A DNA stretch of 64,000 nt. Origin: Cyanidiococcus yangmingshanensis (Eukaryota > Rhodophyta > Bangiophyceae > Cyanidiales > Cyanidiaceae). Position 1 is the first letter of the stretch. Each line of letters opens with the position of its first letter. Below are positions 43,690 through 53,778 of this stretch, one piece after another. The DNA lies in contig VWRR01000008.1 of NCBI GenBank assembly GCA_013995675.1, forward strand, positions 1 to 64,000, in the 5' to 3' direction. The position numbers and the translations under genes were made by a program. Under the pieces are notes generated by a model. The model saw nothing but the letters and a program-made list of their open reading frames with translations, had not been told where the DNA came from and searched no databases.

Positions 43690-45190
43690 TCAAACGGCCT
43701 CAAGCTGTTTGCGAATCCAATCCGTGAACGCACAGGGTGGAAACGGCACGGTGGGATCACAAATGCGCCGTCTGCAATATGGATCCGTCGTGTTCGACAC
43801 CCGGTCCAGAAAGAGACTGATTTGCCGATATGTTTGGGCGTTTGAAGCCGCGTGGTTAGGCTGAGTGCCATCCGCAAACCAACCAGGGTCCGCGGGATCC
43901 CAGAGGTTTCGAACTCGATTCGCGCTCTTTCCGTGAACGAGCATCGTTCGGCAACTGATTTCGAGCTCGTTGCTCCAGGGACGCCAATCGTGCGCAGTTT
44001 CCCATATTCAAGATCGTGTCGGTGGCGCGAAAACGATGATAGATCGTCGCAACGTAGTGCCACTCGTCGCGGCTCATCGGCAGATCGAATAGGTATCCAC
44101 TGATACTCACGTCGAAACCGCCAAAGGAGGTGCCGCTGCAGCCCTCCGCAAAGGCACTCGGGCACTACGCCGATACCGGCGACGCACATGGTCGCCGAGG
44201 TATTCCTGCCTAAAGGCCTTGTCCTGCACGGCGTACAGCGCGTTGCCATTCAGATGATAGTCGCGATAATCCATCGGGTTGCGCGAGATGCTGCCGACCA
44301 TCCAAGCGCCGTCTACGGCTGCCATGCATGCCAGCGGCAACATTCCCTTCGTCAACCATCCTGTCTGGAGAGGCTGCACATCGGGCTCCATGAGCAAAAA
44401 GTGGGTGTATGGTTCATGATCGGTGGCATTGGCCGCGGCGAGACGGTCGATCAGATCATAGAACATTCCGCAGGTAGCATCGGGATGGACGTCTTCCAAA
44501 TGCCGATCGATAATATGTTTCCAGAACAGGATTTTCCGAAAACATGATGGACGTCCGTCCCTCGGTGACAAGGGCTCAGCAGCCCGCATGAGACGCTCGC
44601 GAAACTCGTCGCCATGCGCCTCGTGATCCGCTCTGGATGCGCTGTATACAAAGACAAGATCGGGAACAATATCATTCGACGTTCCTTTGATGATCTCGCC
44701 TGACAGACAGGGAGCAGCATGCGCAAGAGTCGTCCAGTCCGAGATACGCCTCTCCAACAAACCGATGTGCTTGGTGGAGAACGGCCGCACAACCGCCATG
44801 CGCACCAAGCTCGCATCGCAGCGAACCTCATGAGGGACGGCTGGTGCACAGTCATCCATACTGCGCTCAACCCATCTATCATACACTTCACGAAGCTGAT
44901 CGAGTGCTGCACGTGATTCGAGCGCTAACGCAGGTCCTCAAACGAACTTGATTCCTTTGTCGCAACGCACGCCAGTAGAGACCTAACGACAAAACGACAA
45001 GACCTAGGGCGAGCCATCGAAGTAAGCCTAGTTCCTTTTGTTTCTTAACCGTTTTATTCCAATGGAAAGATTCTTTTTTTTCGATCCAGCCGCTGCTCAC
45101 GGTCTTATCTAAAAACGTACGGAAAGAGCCACGACAATGAGCTTTTCGCTCCTGCGCGCCTCCGCAGGTAGCCGGCTTGGACTCAACCAT
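43690..45190 (-). pseudogene. Putative type II membrane glycosyltransferase, frame broken
   Basis: The ATG at 45190 opens a basic N-terminus and a single membrane segment (LLRWLALGLVVLSLGLYWRA). A second frame continues with a stalk and a lumenal region: PDLVFVYSASRADHE, THFLLMEPDVQPLQTGWL (an acidic, DxD-like site), WMVGSISRNPMDYRDYHLNG and NALYAVQDKAF. Two further frames carry SISGYLFDLPMSRDEWHYVA and MLVHGKSANRVRNLWDPADP, ending at 43690. The arrangement resembles algal and plant Golgi transferases using nucleotide sugars; the exact family is not certain. Changes are +1 near 44930, net -1 or +2 near 44150, and +1 near 43960. Confidence 0.6.
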
Positions 45191-45638
45191 GCACCGAGCA
45201 AACCCGTCAGAAGGATGACCGCAAAGAGCAAAGCTTTTAGCAGTCCTGGCGTTTTTTCATGGAAAGGCGAACCAGGAGACAGTGTTCAGCGAAAGCGAAC
45301 GCTCCTTCGCGTTCAGCGTTTGTAGGAGCGCTGGTCCAGTCAAATGTCCCGTTGCTCGAGATGGGCTGTCTGCGCGGCCTACCTTGGCGTGTCCGAAACA
45401 CGACAGCGGATCGCCAGCGCGGTGCGCTTGCACGGCAACGAAACCTGGCTCGATCTTTTCACGGCGATCTTTCGTTTCCTTATCCATGGCCAGCGCCCAT
45501 ACAAGTCCATACCGGTGCCGGTGCTGGGGAATACCTTCTAGGTGTTGCAACCGATCAGCTGTGTCGGGGATTCGCGTTGTTCTCGACGAGGCACTATGAC
45601 CCGGTGCATTGCTCTCGGAGGCGCCGTATCGATGCTGT
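45191..45638. other. Short gap with an unresolved plus-strand frame
   Basis: A plus-strand frame starts with ATG at 45137, is stopped by TAG at 45323, and continues in the same frame to 45541 with RLHGNETWLDLFTAIFRFLI. It overlaps the start of the minus-strand glycosyltransferase. On the minus strand a hydrophobic stretch (LLFAVILLTGLLGAW) is also open at 45270-45120. I cannot decide which, if either, is coding. Confidence 0.25.
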
Positions 45639-46583
45639 TTATTCCGTTGGGAGTTGTTCATCAATGCGCGCAATCAGTTCTGTACCGGTGTACGGTAGCG
45701 GGAGTAGGTCCATTTTCTGTGCCAACGCGGGAGGGATGAAGCGGCCACCGAGATAATGCGCACGTCCTTGCCATCGCGCTGCGCAGCGCTTCGGGGCAGT
45801 CAAGGATACCCACACATTCGCCCGAACAGTTGAATGCGCTTTTGGCATCCCATCGGGCTGCCGCCGTCATGGTGGCTGAAGAGCCGTCGGCACTCGTCAC
45901 TAGTTTGTGCAGCCGGCGGCGGCCCATGCTCTACATCCCAGCCTGACGGGACATCAACCGCAATGACGGTGTGTGCACGCGAGCTCTCGTTCATGTGTCG
46001 AATCAGGGATGCGTATGGTTCACGAATCGGTCGCTCAGCACGAAACGAAAAGCCAAAGATGGCATCGATGAGGACGTCGGCGTCTTGGATCGTCCTTCCA
46101 AAGGCGGCTTGGTCAACGAACTGCACACCGTGAACCTGGGCCTGCTTGACGAGGCGCTGAAAGTGGTTGCTTCCCCCGGGTCTCGGGTAGATGGCTTGCA
46201 CGTGCTCGTATCCGAATAGGCGCAGGTGTCGGGCTGCAACAAGCCCGTCCCCGCCGTTGTTTCCTGGACCACACACGGCTACAACGTTTTCACAACGATT
46301 AGGACACTCTCTGGCCGTCGCCAGGGCAACCGCAAGGCCTGCAAGCTCCATCAACTGCTCGAGCGTATACCCATAAGCGTCGGACATGAGCTCCTCAGTC
46401 AACTCGTTGCGCTTCCGCCTGAGTTAGCAGTCGGAGAGTCCTCTTTCCTGTTGTGCTCGCCATTCGTAGAACTCGGCCACGGAGGGGTTGGGAGCCTCTC
46501 GAGATCGAAACGGGGCACCAGTTTTCGTGCAGAGACGAACGCCAAAAAGACACCAGCGGGGTCCGCACGACTCCAGCAAACAT
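45639..46583 (-). pseudogene. NAXE: NAD(P)H-hydrate epimerase (NAXE / YjeF-N), frame broken
   Basis: NAXE epimerises damaged NAD(P)H hydrate so that the partner dehydratase can repair it. Recognised: LLTQAEAQRVD then EELMSDAYGYTLEQLMELAG, the VVAVCGPGNNGGDGLVAARH nucleotide motif, LRLFGYE, ADVLIDAIFGFSF, VIAVDVPSGWDVEHG and, in another frame, VSLTAPKRCA with HYLGGRFIPPAL and PLPYTGTE. The start ATG at 46583 gives a possible targeting peptide. The first change is a +1 exactly at TGA near 46395: GTTGAC, then T, then GAGGAG, giving VD-EEL. The second, net -1 or two +1 steps, lies at 45815-45900. Both ends match the family well, so the gene is complete apart from frame. Confidence 0.87.
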
Positions 46584-48220
46584 AAACGTCTAACCACGAC
46601 TCTGGTGGGTCGGTTGCCACCGGTTCATAGACTCGGCAGTACTGAGCCGAGTTTCAGTATTTATCGTGGACGCGGCCCAAGCTTGTGTGCGGATCTCGAT
46701 GAGCCGTGAGTCCTTCGCGCGTAACCAAGCAGCGCAGCGGGGACCCCAGACCATGGCCGGCCTTTCCCGCAAAACATCATCTCTGTGATCGGATCGGTCA
46801 TGCCATCCACTGCACGCTTCTTTGACTCGTTGCATGAACATCCGAAACAGACCAGGGTGCACAACGACCCAGGCAAGGTACTTGATGATCCTGCCTGCCA
46901 CGATCGACACATCTGTGCACGAGTCGAGCGTGCGTGCCCAGACCGCAACGTTCGCGCCATGCATATCGAGCTTCTCCATGTCTGCTGTCTTATCAATTCC
47001 ATCAGTTCGGCAGGGACTTGGGATAGCTGGCAGCGGCGGGAGTGCGGTGACGATCTGTATCACTGGGGTTCCTCGCGCACAGACAGTACATCTCCGGGGT
47101 TCACGAAACCATGGCGCTGTGTGTCATCGCAGGTACCGGAAATGAAAACCTTGTCGCAGGGCATAGGCTACCGGACGACTGCAGTGATCGTAATCGCAAT
47201 CCAGGTAGCAACGAAGCTTGGACGAATTTGACTCGGGAGCCGCAACGGACACGCGGCAGCGAATCGCGGTGTCGTGCCTCAAGGCAGATCGGCAGTCGCT
47301 CTGTCTCAAGTCATCCCAGGTGCGCGCCAGTTGTACGCAGCACCTCGTGATCATGGAGGTCGACCGATCATTTCTCTAGGGGCGATGGATCCAGGCAACG
47401 CCAACGACTTCTCGATGAACAGCAATAGCCGCGCAGAGCTTGCATCACAAGGGACTGCGCGACCCTTGGGCGACAAGTTAAAAACGGTGGCGCCCAAGGT
47501 GCGCTGCACCGAGACCGCCAACAACCGCCGGGATGGTTGCGCACGCGAAACGACTGTTCCGAAATCACGAGATACGAGCTGGTGTTTGCCACACTTGGGA
47601 GCGAGCAAGGCGCCCATGCATCCATGCAATCTGGCGGACGACAAGAGCATATTCATTCAAGAATGGGTGAGCATTCCGCTTCCGTGCCCTATGCGCGATA
47701 TGCCTTTGAAAATTATGACCATGATCTATGCGCTCAACGATACACAGGCGAGGAACGTGGATGGTGTCTCTCTTGAAAAGAGGGAGAGAACCGGATTCCT
47801 CGCGGTCTCCGACAGGCGAGCGCTGTGTTCTCGTTTTTCGGATACATCCACGATTCCGATGCTTCGTATCCGAGCCTGCAACCTGACGCGATCGGGCATC
47901 TCAGGAAATAGATCGAAGGGATATCCGGGAATGTAGATTACTGACTTGATCCCAGCAGATCTGTGCGGTGTCATGGGACCCCTCCGGTACTGGAGTCAAC
48001 GCACGGACGTGGCGTTCAGGGAAGCGTTGCGTCTCGACATCCGCCCAGGGAGGCGCCAGCACGCCAATCGCCCGAATCTGGACGGAGGTGGTGGTCGCTG
48101 TGTGGGTACACTCCCAGCCCGTCGCCAGAGACGCCGGAATCGATCGAGAGACCGTGTGTCTCAACAAGACTTTATAGACACCGTTTCCTGCTTATTTTCT
48201 TTCCTCTCCTTTTCGTGGTG
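46584..48220. other. Region with unassigned minus-strand frames
   Basis: Adjoining minus-strand frames (48167-47901, 47974-47726, 47656-47351, 47354-47124, 47063-46590, 47002-46661) look like the broken genes around them, with segments such as SVIYIPGYPFDLFPEMPDR and IIKYLAWVVVHPGLFRMFMQ. This suggests one more frame-broken gene, but I cannot name it. A plus-strand 220-codon frame (47274-47936) overlaps and is probably a shadow. Confidence 0.35.
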
Positions 48221-49151
48221 ATGCCAAGAAACGCTGGCATGCCCACAGACGCTGAGGAGCGGGTGCCGCAGCGTCCTGTGTCACTTCCAGACTCGGTCGG
48301 GGGGACGCGTCGCCGCCTCCGAAAGGGCGCCGTTGTCACAACAGTAGCAGAGACGCCGGAGTTTCTCCACTGTCCTGGCATAGTTGGTCACTATCGGAGC
48401 TATGACGAGTATGCGCGTTCAGTAAAAAGGATTCTGGTGTCCTTCTTCGAGCTGCATAACGAAAGCATGAACGTGTGGACTCACTTTGTGGCTGCGCTTA
48501 TCTATTTGGTGGGGGTTGCGCCCTACATGTTTTGGGTACGCTTGGGGAACGCACCAGCGCTGGATCGGTATACCATATCCCTGTATTATGTGGCAGGCGG
48601 CGGCTTGTTTCCTGCTTAGTGCGACCTACCACCTTTTTCTGACACACTCAGTGAAGGCATATCGAGCTTTGCGAATGGCTGATCACCAGGGCATCCTGCT
48701 TTTAATCTGTGCGAGCTACATTCCGGCGATAGGGATCGGCTATCAGTGCCATTGGCGGATGGCCATTCGATTTCTATGGATCAATGCAGTCTTTTATATG
48801 CTGGCCGTCGTCGGACTCTGGTATGCGCATCGTTATGGGTATGTAACGTTCCGGAATATCACCTTCTTGGGGTACACGTGTTGGGGTCTGCTACCCTTAG
48901 CGGTCGGCCTGACCCTGCAACTAGAGCACGCAGCCTGGCTCTTGCGCCATGCTTTCATTATGTGGTCCATATATGGAATTGGCTTTGCACTTTATGTCAC
49001 CCGTTTTCCGGAGAAAGTCTGGGTAGGCAAATTCGATTTGTGGTTCTCCTCTCACCAATTATTTCACATTGCCACGATTGCGGCAAGCGCCGTCTGGGGG
49101 CGCTCGATGCTTCGCTTGCATGATCATGTGTCGGCCTCGGGAGTGTGCTGA
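48221..49151 (+). pseudogene. AdipoR/hemolysin III (PAQR) family seven-membrane protein, frame broken once
   Basis: PAQR proteins are zinc-dependent membrane proteins; eukaryotic members act as receptors or ceramidase-like enzymes. Seen: the cytosolic motif SFFELHNESMNVWTHFVAAL, first helix, then SATYHLFLTHS with the first zinc histidine, ADHQGILLLICASYIPAIG, several further helices, and FSSHQLFHIATIAASAVW with the two C-terminal zinc histidines. The ATG at 48221 follows a pyrimidine-rich stretch. One +1 change is needed between 48550 and 48600; the first frame ends at TAG 48617. Convergent with the DUF3727 gene. Confidence 0.85.
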
Positions 49152-49304
49152 GCACAAGCCCGCTCCCGTCGTCTTCCAGGTGAATGGAACGCGTAGAAGC
49201 GGGATCCCCGAGCGGACTGGAAACGAGGAGACGCTGGCCATTCACTTGAGATCACGGTTGTTCACATGACGCGGCAATTTTGTACATCAAAAGCGTTGGT
49301 CTCC

Positions 49305-50291
49305 CTAACCGAGGATGTGGCCTGAGGCATTCGCTGCGCGGTCCAGCCGCTCCTGCACGTGCCGTTCGATCAGCGGGCCAACCCGATCTTGTTCGTCCCG
49401 GTCAGCAACAGTGACGCGAGACGGCTCCGTGTCAGAACGTCGGCCGATGAGGAACAACGGCTCCATTGGAGCACAGATGTAGTAAATGCGCCCTTCGGTA
49501 TCTTCAAAGGTGACGAGAACTTCCACCTCCTCGTCTTCGCTATCGGCAAGCGCCAGTTCCTCATCCACACTGTCGAGCGGATCGACAGTACTATTCTGCT
49601 CGATGAGGTGACTCGCACGGGCAATCGCCGTGGCATCTAGCTCATCTAGTGTTTCTCCCAGCAGTTCGTCTTCAGCATCCTCCTCTTCGACGGCGTCATC
49701 GTTATCTTCGTCGAAGAACTCACTCAAATCGCCATCCACAGTCATGACAACCGCGGTTCGCACAAGACAGAGGTCTTGCTCTGCGAGCGCCAAGAACGCG
49801 TCCCTGAACAAGCGATCAATCTCTGCCGGGTCATCGATCGGGACCAATGCAGACTCCTCATCACCGTCTTCGAACCGCGCGAATATAACCGGCTGCAAAC
49901 AGGGTGTCATTACCAGGTACTCTGTACCATCGACGCGCACCGCGTCCTCGACGAAGCAGGGCAACGCCTCAGCAGCTTGCTCATTTGGATCGCATACCTG
50001 GACTATCTCCACCTTGTCCAGATCTGATAACTGTTTCCCTTTCCGCTCATCACCGTCACTCGTGCCTCGTTTTGCGGGCTTGCGGGCGTCGCTACTCATG
50101 GAAAGAGCGGGGCCTCCGCACACACCGTCCAGCCGCAGCCCTGAACGGATCAGGCCACCGCGGACGCCAACTCCAGTAAAGGGCCAAACTAGACCGCTCT
50201 CTATCGTCCGAAAACGCCTCCCCCTAGTTGTAGAGACTTTGGCAGTCTCAAGCGAACGAGTGAGCCCAAAGATTGGACAGAACCCAAGCAT
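49305..50291 (-). CDS. DUF3727-family protein of cyanobacterial type, probably plastid-targeted
   Basis: 328 residues, uninterrupted, ATG at 50291. The first ~65 residues are basic and hydroxylated, like a transit peptide. Then come two related modules separated by an acidic linker: LPCFVEDAVRVDGTEYLVMT with LVPIDDPAEIDRLFRDAFLA, and VEVLVTFEDTEGRIYYICAP with PLFLIGRRSD and VGPLIERHVQERLD. This resembles cyanobacterial DUF3727 proteins, which share these 'persistent small acidic domain' modules and whose function I do not know to be settled. I infer plastid descent. It is the one long intact gene inside the frame-broken block. Confidence 0.75.
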   Translation of the reverse strand: MLGFCPIFGLTRSLETAKVSTTRGRRFRTIESGLVWPFTGVGVRGGLIRSGLRLDGVCGGPALSMSSDARKPAKRGTSDGDERKGKQLSDLDKVEIVQVCDPNEQAAEALPCFVEDAVRVDGTEYLVMTPCLQPVIFARFEDGDEESALVPIDDPAEIDRLFRDAFLALAEQDLCLVRTAVVMTVDGDLSEFFDEDNDDAVEEEDAEDELLGETLDELDATAIARASHLIEQNSTVDPLDSVDEELALADSEDEEVEVLVTFEDTEGRIYYICAPMEPLFLIGRRSDTEPSRVTVADRDEQDRVGPLIERHVQERLDRAANASGHILG

Positions 50292-51799
50292 TCTAGCGAC
50301 TGCAGTGCTCCAAACCCGAACGCGCTCAGAAGCGTTTGTCGTTCGAGGTGGCTACCAAGGCGGCGCGGCGAGACAGATCGCTGGCAATGTTCGCACGTCT
50401 GTAGACGGTCTTCGTCGCAGGACGTCTGATGTTTTGCTTCGGGGTTAGCAAGGAGTGCTTAACCCCAGAAGCGACTCTGAGTTGTGAGCACAATATCCTC
50501 ACAGGTAGATGCTTGAAGTAGTCTGATGATTATGAAGGTCTGTTGGGCGCTCTGGTGTGTAACTGTGATGCGGTGACGCGTTGCCGCGGTGCGTTCAAAA
50601 GCCAGAGCGCACGCCGCCCTGGTGAGTCACGTTTTTTTCTTTCATGTCCACGTGATCCAATGTTCGATGCTGTGAGGCTCCATAACTGCTTGAAATCTTT
50701 CTAGATGATGGAAATCGTTTGATCGAACTTGGAGGTCACCGAAGATCCGCCGAACCTACCGAGGCTATAGATGGACATACGGTGCAGAACCGGGGGCATG
50801 CGCCTCATCGTATGCGCCGCCCTAGTTCGATGACTGAACGATGGAAGAATTCGGACCTTGATCGAAAACGCAACGATTGGATAAACAGTCTCATCTGGAG
50901 GGCAGCGTAAACAGGTCGTCCGTGACCAGTCCACTGAACGAGTCATCTCTAGGGTGGATACCAGCGCGACATGATTTTGTGCCGCAACGGAATCAGCCAT
51001 TTTGTTGTCCTGTGGGACGTTCAAAAGTTTCGTCCTAGTCCAAAACCTAATAAGGAAGGTTTATCGTTGAGTCCTAATAACAAACAACGTGGATATCCAA
51101 TAATTCATACAAACCAAGCCAGACGCGTAGTGCAAGGGAAACGTATCTTGTGTAACCTGAGTGCAAAAAGAACGGATAACTACGCAGCTACGTGAACGGT
51201 CTTGGCATCCCAAGCAATGATTGCAGGAATCGACGCCTCCGACTGGTGCCCAGTCGCACGTTCGGTCCTGCGCCGATCGCAGTCTCCTCAAAGTAAGCGG
51301 GTATCTGGTGGCGAAAAATGTAAGCAAAGCCAACCGACCATTCCAGGACATGGACACCTGAAATCGTTTGCTCTACCCTAATATCTTTTACCGTTCATAG
51401 GAGCAAACCATTGGTAGAAAAAGAATCATTTGAGTGTCGTCCTCAAAGGTGCGATAGGAAACTGCGGAGGATACAGCTGGTGCATGCCACGCAGGAATAG
51501 GGCGAGGATCGATGACTGGCGTTCGTCCAAGGAATGAGTCAATTTGGCCCATGTCTGCACGATCCGTTCATCGGGGCACGCAGTCGTCTAGGCGGGCGCC
51601 TCTATCCGCTGCGGTTATCTGGCGGCCGACACCTAGGCTCTATTTGAAAACAGAACCGCTGTGTGAAAGTAAAAGCGCTACTTCATCTACTCTGCAGGTT
51701 CGCTTGCGGCGGTCGCCGTTGCTGTGACCATTCGGACCGAGGGCCAAGGTAGAAACGGCAACGTACTGCGGCCGTTTTGCTTTCGCGGAACATCCTTGC
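50292..51799. other. Intergenic, no gene seen
   Basis: 1.5 kb between divergent genes, with a pyrimidine run near 50635. Only short frames are present. Confidence 0.5.
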
Positions 51800-52907
51800 A
51801 TGGAGGTCAGAGAGGCGATCTGGGTGCGCAACGAGGACAGCGAAGCGACACCTCTCGTCATGAGCGCGCAGTTTGCTTCCGGGAACCACAATGGTGGCAT
51901 CGGTGCCCGTCTTCTGCGTCCAGACTCGCGCCAGGTCCGGACGCACGTCCACGAAAGAGTTCGGACGGACTTGATGCCTTGGACGCGCAAACTTGGTCTC
52001 GCTGCCTCTGCGGTGGAGATACTCGCAGAGTCGGCTGTACTCTTCGTGACTCGTGGGCAGTCTTGTGATGTGCCACTCAAAGCTTGGATCGGAGTACTTA
52101 TTGCCCTCCAGGTTGTGTCGATTGCGTTGAGGGTGCTCGGTTCCGTGTACGGACGTGTGGCACACTTCGAGCTCCAACCCCTTAGTGCAGACGTCCCTGA
52201 GTATATCACGCCGGCCTTTTTCAGTTTTGAGCGACGGGAAGGAGCAGATGCGAGGACTGCACCCATGCGAGCGGGCGCTCAGAATGCCCCGATCACAACG
52301 GAGATGGAAGTGCCGGTATACGCTGTCCAGCAACATACTCGATTCTTACATGCTATCTATCTTGGTTGGATCATCCTTGGCAGCATTTGGCTGTCTGATG
52401 CACGGTCGTGTGCGGCAACCGCACCGCTGCTCTTTCGCTTATGCGTCATCCTGGTCCTTGTGTATTTCGCAGTTTCTCATGCTTCCGCTCGTATTAATCA
52501 CCTTGATCATCTGCTGTCTGCCGCTTTTCATCCGTTTCTTGGTGAATTACGCAGAACGTATTCGTCGACAGGAACGAGCTGCTGCTCCCGAGGTCGTCGA
52601 ACAGCTTCCCGTTGTACACTTCGATGTGGGCGATGCGCAAGAGTTTGGTTACGAGGCCGATGACGATGCGCCGATATGTACCATATGTCTGTCTCAGTAC
52701 GAGCCATCGGAAGAGATTCGAAAACTGCCATGTGGGCATCATTTTCATCGCGCTTGTGTTGATCAGTGGCTTCTCTTCTTTGATAAGAGCTGCCCACAGT
52801 GCCGCAGCGATGTCGATGCGTCGCAGCCGATGCGTCATTCATCGACCAGTTCGCCGGAACAACGACTTGGAGGCTCGCAAACTGAATCTGAGGAAGCGTA
52901 CGTATGA
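51800..52907 (+). pseudogene. Membrane RING-H2 E3 ubiquitin ligase, frame broken once
   Basis: Starts at ATG 51800. The first frame has a hydrophilic N-terminus and several hydrophobic segments ([50 protein letters not shown]). A +1 change near 52470 joins it to a frame that completes another membrane segment ([20 protein letters not shown]) and ends in a RING-H2 finger: [35 protein letters not shown]. All eight zinc ligands are present in C3H2C3 order. Such proteins pass ubiquitin from an E2 to membrane or cytosolic substrates. Plant proteins with this membrane-then-RING plan are the closest type I know. Confidence 0.82.
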
Positions 52908-53778
52908 GGGTCAGCACCGCCCGTTTGAGTCTGGGACGCTCAAACCAAACGTAAGGTTGCGATGAAATACTGGTGCTTCACCAGGCTTCCGGATTCGCCT
53001 CGAAAACTAGGAACTGGAAAACAGTGGCTCACCGGACCTTGCCGGAACTATACTCCAGAGACGCGTATCATGCTCAATTGGCCTTCCATGACGGACAATA
53101 TCGTTTGATGGAGATCCGAAGGCAACTCTGAAGTCAGGCGAAACTGCGAGACTGATCGGCACCTCGCGATTGCAACAGGACCTTGCGCCAACTCCCTTCT
53201 ACCGAAGCAAACGCTCAAGACTGAGTCTTTCGTAGGATCGCTTTACTGCCTGGATTGGTGGGGCGCTGACAGCATAGAACCACGAGCTTGCTTTCGCTTC
53301 GATGCTCGATGATCGAAGTCAGGGTCATAGCATCTCCCCGATTTTCCGCCACGCGATGGAGCCGCGACACGAACCCAGCAAGTGCGGAGGACTTGGCCCG
53401 GGAGACACGAGTGCGGTATGATCCTCCCGGGCCTGGCGCTCGGTCAGCGTATGAATATCGCCTGTTGAGAGGCGCCAAAGATTCCTCTCAGAGGAGGGGA
53501 TTAGACCTTTGGTGAATAACCATCCGCGGCAATCCGAGTCCCAAGCCGCGCCCCGTATTGATGGCACTCGGTGCATCGAGTGGCGAATACATTCGACAAC
53601 ACTGCGACGCAGCGGCGTTCGATTAAGACCCCTGCCTGCTGGTGGTGAACGGATGCGGATTTGGTGTCGAGTCAAGGTCCCGCTCGTAGTTCCACTACGA
53701 TGAGCACCAGAACGAGTCGCGTTCAGTCACCGACCTATCCGTCTGGGATCTCATACAACGCCTGGTAGCAATCACTTG
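52908..53778. other. Intergenic, no gene seen
   Basis: Convergent gap between the RING gene and TGT, with short frames only. Confidence 0.5.

Noticed and set aside
47274-47936. 220-codon plus-strand frame
   Set aside because: Opposes several protein-like minus-strand frames and shows no family similarity; likely a shadow.
48550-48619. PAQR frame change placed at the TAG stop (skipping its T)
   Set aside because: It would restore the downstream frame, but aligning the second helix with other PAQR proteins places the change earlier, so this site was not counted with the stop-codon examples.
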